NCBI GenBank assembly: GCA_014529385.2
Contig: CM043970.1
Span: 69,214,567 to 69,278,566 of the forward strand
Source: Adiantum capillus-veneris
Lineage: Eukaryota > Streptophyta > Polypodiopsida > Polypodiales > Pteridaceae
Length of the DNA stretch: 64,000 nucleotides
Reading direction: 5' to 3'
Shown: piece by piece, positions 20,375 through 31,598 of the stretch
Numbering within the stretch: position 1 is the stretch's first letter
Layout of the letters: every line of letters begins with the position of its first letter
Made by a program: the position numbers and the translations under genes
Notes under the pieces: generated by a model
Database searches by the model: none
Told to the model about the DNA's origin: nothing
The model's input: the letters and a program-made list of their open reading frames with translations, nothing else

Positions 20375-23015
20375 TGAGGCGGTCCGGGGCGGGCAACAAG
20401 AGAGGCGACCTCTAAACACCCCTCAAGGCTCCCGTGCTGCTCAATTGGGGCTGGGACAACCACAAGCACAACACAACAACAAACCCACAGCCAAACCCAA
20501 ACAAGATAGGGGCACCACCTAGTTATGGTATGCGAACTAGGACGCAAGAGAGATTTTGGCACAACCAAGAAGATGCACCACACAACACACACAAGCAACC
20601 TCACACCAAGACACACATGAAATGGACTAGAGAGAGCTAGAGCAAAGGGAAGAGAGAGAGGAAAGGATCTTGCGTAATACCTTATTTGTGACTTGCAAAT
20701 GGAGATGGTTCGTTATGATGCTATCGTAGAACTTGTACAAAAATCACTCAATGCTTAGTGATTGCTAATCATTGCCAAAACACACACACACTGTCTTAGG
20801 GTGTGGGAGACCTCTCACCACAATACCCTCTTACAATGGACACAAAACTGGCAATGAAAAACACACTAAAACACTTTCTAAAATCAAGATCAACCGATAA
20901 AACTCAAAATACACAAGTCACCTTGAATTCACCAAACCGTATTGCACAAATGGAAGGACGAAGATTTAAACGTCGAATCACGCCTTTGATGCACCAAACC
21001 TCAATTTATTGATGATGAAGGAGCATGTACAATAGTGGTTTTGAGATTTGTGGAACTCACGCTCTCTCACTTGCAATGTGTAGCTCGAAGGCTTCTCTCA
21101 CACCAAGAGTGAAGCTCACAAGTGGTTGCTACACCTAAGTCTCTCCTCACGCATAGAGTGTTGGGGTGCTGTGTGAGATGTTGGAGGTTGTTTTACAAGA
21201 AGGAGACGGGCCTATTTATAGGTTGGAGACCCCTCATTAAGATTATTGGAAATCCTAATTTACAAGCTAACAAATCAGGATTATGATTTTTTTGAATATC
21301 AAAACATTACGGGCCTTCTTTGTCTGCTTGAGTCATGGGTGTGGGCTCAAAAGAGAGCATTATTGATGGTAGATAAGGTGAAAGTAAGTTTTAAGGAAGG
21401 GAGAGAGAGAGAGAGTTACTATACATGTCTTGAGGTGAGGTGTCTTTTATGGTTAGGTCAATGCTATTTTGTGTTAGTATGTTAGTCGTTAGTAATCACT
21501 AGAAAGTTAATGTTACATTTACAATGGGTAGAGTGAGTTGATTTGATGAAGGAAGAGGGGTGAATTAAAAGAGAATCATTGAGATGGTGAAGCTTTGAAG
21601 AAGCTTGAACTCACCCTTGTGTAGATTGTGGAAAAAATGACCGCTGGTCTTCTTCTTCTTCTTCGCTTCTTTACGCCGCCGCCACGGTTGACCACCACGA
21701 TGAAAAGAGGATTTGTTGATGAAAAATCCTCAATTTGCAGAATTTATCATGGTTAAGATGCTGAATTTTAGATATTTTAGGAGAGGTAAATGAAATTGTA
21801 ACATAGAAGCAACAGAGAGAGACATGGAGAGAGTGTATGTATGTAGAGGTTCATAAAAGAACTATAGGGATGAGAGAGAAGGGTAATGGTGAAGAGGGTG
21901 GGAGAAGCCATGGAAATTGCAGGTTTGAGTGAGGGAAGGAGAGGGAGGGATGTGTAAGAGTGAGTAGGTGTGTGGAAGGGTGAGAGAAGACTAAGGGCTA
22001 CTTGTGAGAAAAGTGGGCAGATTGGGGTCCACTCAAAAAATCATAGATCACCGCTGGTAGCTCCAAAAATCATGAAAAAATTTGAGGTGATTATTCAGAG
22101 TGTGGGCTACATTTTCTCTTTTGACCACCGCTCCAAATTCGGAGTGGAGATAGGTGCCAAAATTCTCACCAAAAAGCCTGTTTTTTATGCCTGCAAAAGT
22201 CTTTTAGTGGCCCCCTCCTTTGTTGAATTTGTACAATGCATCCAAGAGTGAGCCCCTCCTTTGTCATATTATAATACAAAGCATTCAAGTCACCCTTGAC
22301 CCATGCATGGAGGAGGATTATTGGTGAAATAAGAAATATATACATGGTGGGACTAGTGTATGGACTATTCATGGACTTTAGCTCAATGAGCACATGGTGT
22401 TAGAATAATGAGTAAAAATAATAATAAAAATATGGAGGAGTTATGGATATGGAAAGATATTGGAATCATATGATATGGTCCCTCCTTGAATTATTTTGGG
22501 TGAAAGAGGAAAAGGTATGCAAGTAAATAATATAATAAAAGTAACCAATGAGTAGAAATCAATTTTTTGTTTTCACGAGGGTGAGGGTGAAAATGTGGGA
22601 GTGATTTGTATAAAAGAAAAATATGAGGTTAGAGTATGTACATATTGGCAAAAAATATAATTATGGTGTAAGAGGATGAAAGAAGGTGTACATAGGTTTA
22701 ATAAAACACACACCTAAGTAGAAATATTTAAATAAAATACCAAAATAATTATAAAAAATCCCTATATTTAGGCCATATATACAATGAAATATTTACACAC
22801 AAAGAGGCCATAATATACTTTTATTTTATTTTTTTTGGCTCACCTAGCCCAGTGACTAGCTAGCTGAGGGTTTTTAAGAAAATATGGGGAAAGTTCCCTA
22901 ACTCACAGACGCCTATATATAGTGAAATGGTAGGGATAGCCACAGTGTTTGGGTGATTTTGGTAGGGTGAGGTAACTCACTATGGCAATTACAGAGAGCC
23001 GAAAAACGGCTATCA
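20375..23015 (-). repeat. Element C 3' LTR (2641 bp)
   Basis: On the minus strand it starts TGATAGCCGTTTTTCGGCTC, so the first bases form a perfect 5-bp hairpin (AGCCG/CGGCT), and it ends GCCTCA. A TATA-like CCTATAAATAGG lies at 21211-21222 (minus). Other features are (GA)n near 21404 and a long AT-rich stretch at 22400-22850. Short frames inside are not supported as genes. Confidence 0.95.
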
Positions 23016-23031
23016 TTAGCCCTCCCCCAGG
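23016..23031 (-). promoter_or_regulatory. Element C polypurine tract
   Basis: Minus strand CCTGGGGGAGGGCTAA immediately precedes the LTR start TGATAGCC. Confidence 0.75.
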
Positions 23032-23043
23032 ATGATGGTATAT

Positions 23044-26000
23044 TCATGTACCATCATAGAGCATCTTTTCCAAAGAGAGTGCTTCAGAGTCCTTGACGAG
23101 ATTTTCATTGTTTGGCCCCTTAGAATTTTGGCTGGAGTTACACTCATGCTTCATGTAACAATACTTACATGAGACAGCGGCCTTTGGACAGATCTTTTGT
23201 AGATCCTTTGGTAGAAGGCGACTCAAATAGGGCTTCAAGCGATACCCGTTTACCTTCCTGGAGTGCTCTTTACCATTCAAGTCCATAAGCTGATAGTAAC
23301 TAGAATTGAAAGCCTTCTTGACTATGTATGGCCCTTGCCATCTAGTTTCAAATTTGGCATCAAAACGATTGTCAAGTCGATTGTCATACCTTAGCACAAG
23401 CTCTCCTTCCTTGATGCCTTTGTCCTTCAGTTTCTTGTCGTGCGTTTCTTTCGCTTGTGTGGCTTTCCTCTTGTAGCACTCGTATGCTGCTTCTCTTTTC
23501 CACTCAAGCTCCACTAACGTAATAAGTCGATCCATCCATACCTCTTGATCATCTTGTGCTGATTTGCCATTAAGTCGCATTGTTGGAATGTTTAGCTCAA
23601 TTGGCTGTAAAGCCTCTTGACCATAGACCAAGTGAAATGGTGTGAACTCCGTGGCTTCCCTATATGTGGTTCGATACGCCCACAAGGCACCATCCAAGAA
23701 GTCATCCCATAATTTTGTCTTGTTTTGCACCATCTTTCTAATGATTCCTGCAATGACACCATTAGCCTTCTCCACCAAACCATTTGACTGTGGGTAGTAT
23801 GGTGTGCTATGACGATGTAGAATGTGAAGCTCTTCACAAACTTCTGTGAGCAATCCTTTTCTAAACCCTGGACCATTATCAGAAACAATCTCCAAAGGTG
23901 TGCCAAATCTACAACAAATGTGAGTGTAGACGAATTTGCTCACTGTCTTCTCATTTACCTTTGCCACACTTTGTGCTTCCACCCACCTAGTCATATAGTC
24001 TACAGCCACTAGAATGTAGAGTTTACCATTTTTTGTCCTAGGCAGAGGACCCATAGCATCAATGCCCCACTTTTCAAACGGTCCATTTGCAAGCACGATT
24101 TGCCTTGGACCATAAACCAATCTTCTGTTTCCATTTACCTGACAATTGTGACAACTTTTATACCAATGTTGGACATCCACATGCAGACTTGGCCAAACAT
24201 ACCCCGCAAGCAAAATCTTCTTCACAGTTGATTCTTGGGCAAAATGACCACCACATGCCTCTTCATGCAAACCTTTTAGAATGGCTAGAATTTCCTCAAT
24301 AGTTGGTACTCTTCTACATACTTGATCCTTCCCTTTTTGATAGAGGGAGCCTTCTAGGAAGAGATAGAAACTTGCCTTCTTCATGAGTCTCCTCTTCTGA
24401 GCCTTCGTGAAGTCTTGTGGAAACTCACCCTCCAAAATGTAGCCGATAATGGGAGCCAATGACTCCAATCCCTGGTATCTCGGTTGCTTGACAGCTGCTG
24501 CCACCATGATGACCTGCACTTCTTCCTTTACACATGCAACGGCTTGTTGTGCAAGTAAATCAGCATCTTCATTCTGTTTCCTAGGAATATGATATAGTTG
24601 CAATTCTTCAAATTGATTAAACAATCTACGAATGGCATGAACTTTTGTCCGTAAGCTCTCATTCTTGCATGCCCAAATGCCTAAAATCTGTTTAACAATT
24701 AGAAGTGCATCTCCCTTTACCATGAGGCGTTGTATCCCTTGGCCAATGCACATCTTCAAACCATGAAGTAGAGTGTCATATTCTGCTTCATTGTTGCTAG
24801 CTGAACTTGGTAGATTGAACTTCTCTTTCATGACCACCTCTCCACTTGGGTTGAGCAACACTAGCCCTCCCCCTGCTTTTCCTGTGGCTCGACGAAAAGC
24901 TCCATCAAAGAACAAAGTAAAAGCATTAGGAATACGTTTTGGTGGTGGCAATGGTAGGGTCTTTACTTCAGGCACCTCAATCTCCTTTTCGTGCACCCTA
25001 TAAGTGAGAATCCCTGCCAATTGTGCACGCACACTATCTTCTACCTTGAAAGAGTATTGAAACTCTTGCAACTCCATAATCCACTTTGAGATCCTAGTAC
25101 TAAGATTCATTTGAGATGACACCCAAGGGAACAAATTTTCTGCAGTGAGAATTACAAAAGGTTTTCGTAGTAAGTAGGATCTAAACTTTCTCACCGCAAA
25201 CATGAGAGAAAGCATCATGAGTTCTGCTTCTGTGTAGTCTCTCTCCAAAGCATTCATGACCCTACTAGCAAAGTAGATGGGTCGCATCCTTGTACTGTGG
25301 GGATCTTGTTGTAGCAACACAACACCAATTGTTTCCCTTCCAACACTAGAGCTAACAAAGAATGTGTACTCCCAACAAGGAGGCATGAGTGTTGGTAGCT
25401 CTGACAAAATGACTTTAATGTTACAAAAATACTCTTCAAGCTCATCAGACCATGCAAATTCTACTTGTTGTGTCAACTTTTGCAAAGGATGAAGCAACTC
25501 CGAGGCTAAGTGAATGAAGCGTGACATATACTTCACCTTCTGAATGAAAGAGATGACCTCCTTAAGACTCTTCGGTGATGGGAGCTCAATAAGAGCCTTT
25601 GCCTTTGAAGGATCCACCTCAATGCCTTTATAGGAAACCTTGTGACCAAGCAAGATCACTTCATCCTCAGCTATGTGACACTTGTCGGGGTTGAGTTGAC
25701 CTCCCATGTCATAGAGCTTCTTTAAACCTTCTTCTACCCTTTGTAGATGCAATGATTTTGAGCTATAAATGCAAAAATCATCAATAAAAACCCTAATGGA
25801 CTTTCCAAAGAATGCTTGAAACACCATGTTCATGAAGCGTTGGAAAGTTGCAGGAGCATTTGTCAGGCCAAATGGCATGACTCTAAAAGCATAACAACCC
25901 CAAGGAGTGATAAAGGTTGTTTTCAATTGATCCTCCAATGCGATACCTATTTGAAAGTAACCCGAGTAGCCATCGCACACAGTGTACTTCTCATGACCAG

Positions 26001-28251
26001 CTACCTCATTTAGTATCTCATCCTGGAATGGGAGGGGAAAGTGATCTCTTTTTGTTGCCTCATTGAGTGGACGATAATCCACACACACCCTCCACTTGCC
26101 GTTTTTCTTAGGAGTGACAACAACGGGAGAGACCCACTCTGAATTCTCCACTGGATAAATGAAACCTGCTGCTAGAAGCTTTCTTACCTCCTTGAGTAGA
26201 GCCTGCTCCTTAATGACTCCTAGCCTTCGTAGCTTTTGAGCCTTAGGTGTGGCCTCTGGCTTCAACTCAATCTTGTGTTGAACAACATCTACTCCACGCA
26301 CATCGGTGTAGTCTTTAGCAAAAAGCCTCGGAAATTTCCTTAGCACACATTTGAACTCCTCTCTTTCATCCTTTGTAAGTGTTGTTGATAGCATACCTTC
26401 CAGCATCCCTTCATCTTGAACACCTTCGTTTTCTTGGAAACCTACCTCTTCCAAACCTTGACAAGAGGTCTCTTGGTTGCTTGGCTTAAACCTTACCCCC
26501 ATGACTTCGATGGAAGACTCCTCTTCAGTAATGCTGCTGCTACTTTCTTCTTCTGAAGTGCTATCGGTCCAACCTTCTTCTGTCTCACTTTGAGATGATT
26601 CTTCATGGAGCTCCTCTTGGCGTTGCTCCTTCGTGTCAAAGACAACCTTCTTATGATTGTCATTCCTGCAAATTAATTTCCCACTCTCCCAATCCTGCAA
26701 AGCTCGCATTTTCATTAGCCATGGTCTTCCTAGGATAAATGGATAACCACTTCCCTTGGTCGACATAACATAAAAATCCACCGCTTTCTTAATGCCAAAG
26801 GCCTCTACAAAGACATTTTTACAAATGCCTACACACCTAGCCTTGCTATTGTTTGCCATCTTGACTTTGATTTCAGGTGTCTCATGGATGTGCATGCCTA
26901 ATCTTTGCATGAGTCCCTCTGTCATGATGCAAATTTGTGCACCCCCATCCACTAGACCTTTCCTAACCAATCTTCCTTTGATGTAACAGTCTAGCACCGG
27001 TGTAATTTCCTCATTCATTTCAGCTTGTGCAATTTTTACAACATGCACACTCTCTTTTACCTTTCTCCTAGTGCTAACTGCCCTTGTTAAATCCCTCCTA
27101 ACTTGTGGACATAATGCAAGAAATTGAGGCCATGAAATATCAGGACCTTTACCTCTCATGTCTTCCAACAAGTTGTACGGAGCCATACCATGTCCAAGAG
27201 GGAAGTCTTGGAGGTTGATACGACGTCGAGTCCTCTTGGTTTCCTTGGTTTCCTTTGCCTTCTTGCCTTGTCCATGGTCACTCTGTGATGTGACTCCTTC
27301 TTTCTCTTTACCTTTTCGTCGGCCACGCTTAATGCCATTGGCTTCCATGTCAACCTCATTTGAATTTGTCACCTCTACCACATGCACATTTGGATCTGGC
27401 AAAGGTGGAACTCCTTCTACCCCTTGTGGAGGTGGTCTTGGTCCATTTGGCCTTTGTAGAAGCCTTGGTTGTTGACCACCTCCTTCTCCTGCATTCATCA
27501 CTGGGTAATTCAAGTTAGGTCTCCCTGGCTCTCCACGGGGCCAAGGACAATTATACATCCCATGTCCAGACTCTCCGCAATTCCAACATTGCAAGACTCT
27601 CCTAGGTCGTGGGTCTCGCTCTTCAGACTTCTTTGCTTGTCCCTTTGGACCTACGGCTTGTGCAAGGTGAATTGACAGGCTGCTTAAGGATTCATTTAAC
27701 TTCTCAATCACTTCAACTGTTACCTCAGGAAGCTCCTTAGATGTTGATTCTTGTGACTTACCTTTGGGTCTAAGACCTTCTATTGGAACCTCCCCCCTTA
27801 AGCACTTGAGTTTCCTATATTTCTCAGCAGCCCTAGTTTCAGCTGCATCAAAGGTAGCAGGTGCACCCGCCTCAACTTTTACCTTAAGGTCAGGAAAGAG
27901 TCCGGCTATGAACCTCTCCTTCTTTAGAAATTTTGCACCATCACCAGGGTTAGCAACATTTCGTATCCATAGAGCCCAAAGACGTAGGAACTCTTGCTTG
28001 TACAAGTAGTAGTCATCTAAGTCTTTTTGCTTATGAGAAACAATGTCTTGCCATAGCTTTTGAGTGTTTTGGGGATCAAAGAAGTATCTCTTGAAATGAT
28101 TGACAACTTCCATGTAATTTTCTTTAACTTCCTCAGGCAAAGAGTCAAACCAAGTGCTAGCATCTTTCCTAAGGACTACCTCAAACATTTCTACACGTTC
28201 TTGATCAGTTACTATCCTCTTGATACGACAAGACATCTTGAAATTTTCCAA
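23044..28251 (-). CDS. Element C Gag-Pol polyprotein (1735 aa)
   Basis: One uninterrupted frame. Approximate residues: Gag 1-200; zinc knuckle CWNCGESGHGMYNC 222-235; protease about 400-530 with VDGGAQ at 434; acidic linker 545-620; RT about 650-900 with CVDYRPLN and FIDDF at 822; RT-linked RNase H about 955-1080 lacking its first catalytic Asp (FFVSSSVGRETIGVVLLQ); archaeal-type RNase H about 1110-1235 (FFDGAFRR, NNEAEY, KGDALL, NEDADLLA); integrase HHCC about 1328-1371; catalytic core WGID 1395, SDNGPGF 1457, NGLVEKANG 1490; C-terminal domain about 1600-1680. It carries out reverse transcription and integration in virus-like particles. The first ATG of this frame is probably not the original start: 24 codons upstream another ATG (28321-28323) opens the same frame, followed by TAA at 28258-28260. 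Confidence 0.95.
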   Translation of the reverse strand: MENFKMSCRIKRIVTDQERVEMFEVVLRKDASTWFDSLPEEVKENYMEVVNHFKRYFFDPQNTQKLWQDIVSHKQKDLDDYYLYKQEFLRLWALWIRNVANPGDGAKFLKKERFIAGLFPDLKVKVEAGAPATFDAAETRAAEKYRKLKCLRGEVPIEGLRPKGKSQESTSKELPEVTVEVIEKLNESLSSLSIHLAQAVGPKGQAKKSEERDPRPRRVLQCWNCGESGHGMYNCPWPRGEPGRPNLNYPVMNAGEGGGQQPRLLQRPNGPRPPPQGVEGVPPLPDPNVHVVEVTNSNEVDMEANGIKRGRRKGKEKEGVTSQSDHGQGKKAKETKETKRTRRRINLQDFPLGHGMAPYNLLEDMRGKGPDISWPQFLALCPQVRRDLTRAVSTRRKVKESVHVVKIAQAEMNEEITPVLDCYIKGRLVRKGLVDGGAQICIMTEGLMQRLGMHIHETPEIKVKMANNSKARCVGICKNVFVEAFGIKKAVDFYVMSTKGSGYPFILGRPWLMKMRALQDWESGKLICRNDNHKKVVFDTKEQRQEELHEESSQSETEEGWTDSTSEEESSSSITEEESSIEVMGVRFKPSNQETSCQGLEEVGFQENEGVQDEGMLEGMLSTTLTKDEREEFKCVLRKFPRLFAKDYTDVRGVDVVQHKIELKPEATPKAQKLRRLGVIKEQALLKEVRKLLAAGFIYPVENSEWVSPVVVTPKKNGKWRVCVDYRPLNEATKRDHFPLPFQDEILNEVAGHEKYTVCDGYSGYFQIGIALEDQLKTTFITPWGCYAFRVMPFGLTNAPATFQRFMNMVFQAFFGKSIRVFIDDFCIYSSKSLHLQRVEEGLKKLYDMGGQLNPDKCHIAEDEVILLGHKVSYKGIEVDPSKAKALIELPSPKSLKEVISFIQKVKYMSRFIHLASELLHPLQKLTQQVEFAWSDELEEYFCNIKVILSELPTLMPPCWEYTFFVSSSVGRETIGVVLLQQDPHSTRMRPIYFASRVMNALERDYTEAELMMLSLMFAVRKFRSYLLRKPFVILTAENLFPWVSSQMNLSTRISKWIMELQEFQYSFKVEDSVRAQLAGILTYRVHEKEIEVPEVKTLPLPPPKRIPNAFTLFFDGAFRRATGKAGGGLVLLNPSGEVVMKEKFNLPSSASNNEAEYDTLLHGLKMCIGQGIQRLMVKGDALLIVKQILGIWACKNESLRTKVHAIRRLFNQFEELQLYHIPRKQNEDADLLAQQAVACVKEEVQVIMVAAAVKQPRYQGLESLAPIIGYILEGEFPQDFTKAQKRRLMKKASFYLFLEGSLYQKGKDQVCRRVPTIEEILAILKGLHEEACGGHFAQESTVKKILLAGYVWPSLHVDVQHWYKSCHNCQVNGNRRLVYGPRQIVLANGPFEKWGIDAMGPLPRTKNGKLYILVAVDYMTRWVEAQSVAKVNEKTVSKFVYTHICCRFGTPLEIVSDNGPGFRKGLLTEVCEELHILHRHSTPYYPQSNGLVEKANGVIAGIIRKMVQNKTKLWDDFLDGALWAYRTTYREATEFTPFHLVYGQEALQPIELNIPTMRLNGKSAQDDQEVWMDRLITLVELEWKREAAYECYKRKATQAKETHDKKLKDKGIKEGELVLRYDNRLDNRFDAKFETRWQGPYIVKKAFNSSYYQLMDLNGKEHSRKVNGYRLKPYLSRLLPKDLQKICPKAAVSCKYCYMKHECNSSQNSKGPNNENLVKDSEALSLEKMLYDGT

Positions 28252-28257
28252 AAATAA

Positions 28258-28323
28258 TTATGCATCCTCTCCAGGCTCTCCAAAGAAAAGAGGATATCCA
28301 GACATTTGGCGTTGGTTCTCCAT
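28258..28323 (-). pseudogene. Original Gag N-terminus of element C, cut off by a stop
   Basis: ATG at 28321-28323 reads MENQRQMSGYPLFFGEPGED, one more residue, then TAA (28258-28260), then LFLENFK in the same frame and the long Gag-Pol. The peptide is Gag-like in position, so a single codon change probably truncated the start. Translation from the next ATG (28251) would skip 24 residues. Confidence 0.6.
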
Positions 28324-28406
28324 TGAATTGATTTCAAAGTGACGCGTTTTGTTTTTTCTTTCTTTAAAAGATCTACACAATAATATTCTCTAAATTGCAA
28401 TCTATT

Positions 28407-28625
28407 CTACAACAAAATAAAAATATTCACATCAAATGACCTATGATAATCAATGAGAGGTAGGATGACAGGATTTGGTGACGCGAGAATTTCTCCTACT
28501 CTTTGGGCACCAAACATGAACACCATACGTTGTTGAAAATGGATTTTTCTACTAATTGCAATGTTTATTCTAATGTGTGGAGTGAAATGAAAAGGGAAAA
28601 CCTCTATTCTTGGGCCATTATCCAT
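28407..28625 (-). CDS. Element C small upstream frame, copy 2
   Basis: 72 codons, ending 84 bp before the likely gag start. Contains ISRKIHFQQRMVFMFGAQRV, then ILASPNPVILPL and SFDVNIFILL. It resembles both the neighbouring copy (28647-28859) and the small frames of B and D, so the unit is tandemly duplicated. Function unknown. Confidence 0.55.
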   Translation of the reverse strand: MDNGPRIEVFPFHFTPHIRINIAISRKIHFQQRMVFMFGAQRVGEILASPNPVILPLIDYHRSFDVNIFILL

Positions 28626-28646
28626 TGTCTATGCATGACCTTATGC

Positions 28647-28859
28647 TTAAAACAAAACAAAAATATAGACGTCCAAACTAAGGTCGTACCTAATGAGAGG
28701 CAAAATAAAAGGATTTACTGATGCGTTTATCTCTGCCAACCTAAGAGGACCTAAAATTCTACGAATTACACGTTGAAATTGCAACTTAGCACTAACAATT
28801 ATGTGTACCTTTTGCCTTGCAATGGGAATGAAGGGATCATACAAATTCTCGTGATTCAT
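28647..28859 (-). CDS. Element C small upstream frame, copy 1
   Basis: 70 codons, MNHENLYDPFIPIARQKVHI through RLAEINASVNPFILPLIRYD to the end VYIFVLF. It is very close to the D frame at 43698-43910 (same MNH start, same RLAEINAS-NPFILPLIRYDL core). A conserved, short, hydrophobic-ended protein just downstream of the primer site. Confidence 0.6.
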   Translation of the reverse strand: MNHENLYDPFIPIARQKVHIIVSAKLQFQRVIRRILGPLRLAEINASVNPFILPLIRYDLSLDVYIFVLF

Positions 28860-28915
28860 GCAAGCTACTTGATTATGCTAAAGGTTGAGCCTACACAAAA
28901 CATACACAAGCCTGT

Positions 28916-28933
28916 TCCTCAGTGGGGGCACCA
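28916..28933 (-). promoter_or_regulatory. Element C primer binding site
   Basis: Minus strand TGGTGCCCCCACTGAGGA, 4 bp after the LTR end (CCTCA, ATTT, TGGTGCC). Same type as in B and D, not initiator Met. Confidence 0.6.
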
Positions 28934-28937
28934 AAAT

Positions 28938-31594
28938 TGAGGAGGTCCGGGGCAGGCAACAAGAGAGGCGACCTCTAAACACCCCTCAAGGCTCCCGTGC
29001 TGCTCAATTGGGGCTGGGGCAACCACAAGCACAACACAACAACAAACCCACAGCCAAACCCAAACAAGATAGGGGCACCACCTAGTTATGGTATGCGAAC
29101 TAGGACGCAAGAGAGATTTTGGCACAACCAAGAAGATGCACCACACAACACACACAAGCAACCTCACACCAAGACACACATGAAATGGACTAGAGAGAGC
29201 TAGAGCAAAGGGAAGAGAGAGAGGAAAGGATCTTGCGTAATACCTTATTTGTGACTTGCAAATGGAGATGGTTCGTTATGATGCTATCGTAGAACTTGTA
29301 CAAAAATCACTCAATGCTTAGTGATTGCTAATCATTGCCAAAACACACACACACTGTCTTAGGGTGTGGGAGACCTCTCACCACAATACCCTCTTACAAT
29401 GGACACAAAACTGGCAATGAAAAACACACTAAAACACTTTCTAAAATCAAGATCAACCGATAAAACTCAAAATACACAAGTCACCTTGAATTCACCAAAC
29501 CGTATTGCACAAATAGAAGGACGAAGATTTAAACGTCGAATCACGCCTTTGATGCACCAAACCTCAATTTATTGATGATGAAGGAGCATGTACAATAGTG
29601 GTTTTGAGATTTGTGGAACTCACGCTCTCTCACTTGCAATGTGTAGCTCGAAGGCTTCTCTCACACCAAGAGTGAAGCTCACAAGTGGTTGCTACACCTA
29701 AGTCTCTCCTCACGCATAGAGTGTTGGGGTGCTGTGTGAGATGTTGGAGGTTGTTTTACAAGAAGGAGACGGGCCTATTTATAGGTTGGAGACCCCTCAT
29801 TAAGATTATTGGAAATCCTAATTTACAAGCTAACAAATCAGGATTATGATTTTTTTGAATATCAAAACATTGCGGGCCTTCTTTGTCTGTTTGAGTCATG
29901 GGTGTGGGCTCAAAAGAGAGCATTATTTATGGTAGATAAGGTGAAAGTAAGTTTTAAGGAAGGGAGAGAGAGAGAGAGTTACTATACATGTCTTGAGGTG
30001 AGGTGTCTTTTATGGTTAGGTCAATGCTATTTTGTGTTAGTATGTTAGTCGTTAGTAATCACTAGAAAGTTAATGTTACATTTACAATGGGTAGAGTGAG
30101 TTGATTTGATGAAGGAAGAGGGGTGAATTAAAAGAGAATCATTGAGATGGTGAAGCTTTGAAGAAGCTTGAACTCACCCTTGTGTAGATTGTGGAAAAAA
30201 TGACCGCTGGTCTTCTTCTTCTTCTTCGCTTCTTTACGCCGCCGCCACGGTTGACCACCACGATGAAAAGAGGATTTGTTGATGAAAAATCCTCAATTTG
30301 CAGAATTTATCATGGTTAAGATGCTGAATTTTAGATATTTTAGGAGAGGTAAATGAAATTGTAACATAGAAGCAATAGAGAGAGACATGGAGAGGGTGTA
30401 TGTATGTAGAGGTTCATAAAAGAACTATAGGGATGAGAGAGAAGGGTAATGGTGAAGAGGGTGGGAGAAGCCATGGAAATTGCAGGTTTGAGTGAGGGAA
30501 GGAGAGGGAGGGATGTGTAAGAGTGAGTAGGTGTGTGGAAGGGTGAGAGAAGACTAAGGGCTACTTGTGAGAAAAGTGGGCAGATTGGGGTCCACTCAAA
30601 AAATCATAGATCACCGCTGGTAGCTCTAAAAATCATGAAAACATTTGAGGTGATTATTCAGAGTGTGGGCTACATTTCCTCTTTTGACCACCACTCCAAA
30701 TTCGGAGTGGAGATAGGTGCCAAAATTCTCACCAAAAAGCCTGTTTTTTATGCCTGCAAAAGTCTTTTAGTGGCCCCCTCCTTTGTTGAATTTGTACAAT
30801 GCATCCAAGAGTGAGCCCCTCCTTTGTCATATTATAATACAAAGCATTCAAGTCACCCTTGACCCATGCATGGAGGAGGATTATTGGTGAAATAAGAAAT
30901 ATATACATGGTGGGACTAGTGTATGGACTATTCATGGACTTTAGCTCAATGAGCACATGGTGTTAGAATAATGAGTAAAAATAATAATAAAAATATGGAG
31001 GAGTTATGGATATGGAAAGATATTGGAATCATATGATATGGTCCCTCCTTGAATTATTTTGGGTGAAAGAGGAAAAGGTATGCAAGTAAATAATATAATA
31101 AAAGTAACCAATGAGTAGAAATCAATTTTTTGTTTTCACGAGGGTGAGGGTGAAAATGTGGGAGTGATTTGTATAAAAGAAAAATATGAGGTTAGAGTAT
31201 GTACATATTGGCAAAAAATATAATTATGGTGTAAGAAGATGAAAGAAGGTGTACATAGGTTTAATAAAACACACACCTAAGTAGAAATATTTAAATAAAA
31301 TACCAAAATAATTTTAAAAATCCCTATATTTAGGCCATATATACAATGAAATATTTACACACAAAGAGGCCATAATATACTTTTATTTTTATTTTTTTAT
31401 TATTTTTATTTTTTTGGCTCACCTAGCCCAGTGACTAGCTAGCTGAGGGTTTTTAAGAAAATATGGGGAAAGTTCCCTAACTCACACACGCCTATATATA
31501 GTGAAATGGTAGGGATAGCCACAGTGTTTGGGTGATTTTGGTAGGGTGAGGTAACTCACTATGGCAATTACAGAGAGCCGAAAAACGGCTATCA
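28938..31594 (-). repeat. Element C 5' LTR (2657 bp)
   Basis: Nearly identical to 20375-23015. The main differences are a T-rich indel near 31385-31410 and scattered single-base changes. TATA-like motif at 29774-29785 (minus). It drives the minus-strand polyprotein. Confidence 0.95.
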
Positions 31595-31598
31595 GTAG

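Larger units (their letters stand above)
20375..31594 (-). mobile_element. Element C: young full-length Tat-lineage Ty3/gypsy retrotransposon
   Basis: 11,220 bp with LTRs at 20375-23015 and 28938-31594 and a 4-bp target duplication GTAG (20371-20374, 31595-31598) within the 3' LTR of B. By eye the LTRs differ at about 17 substitutions plus small indels in about 2.64 kb, so insertion was recent. On the minus strand: 5' LTR (right), primer site (28916-28933), two small upstream frames, gag-pol of 1735 codons, polypurine tract (23016-23031), 3' LTR (left). It is the youngest layer of the nest. Confidence 0.95.

Noticed and set aside
20245-20616. Long minus-strand frame in the LTRs of B and C (also at 28919-29179)
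   Set aside because: It crosses the B/C insertion border, is low-complexity (V, C, W) and lies in LTR sequence; its duplicate at 28919 is simply the other LTR.
21970-22251. 93-codon frame present in both C LTRs
   Set aside because: Identical position in both LTRs reflects LTR identity, not gene conservation; no domain.
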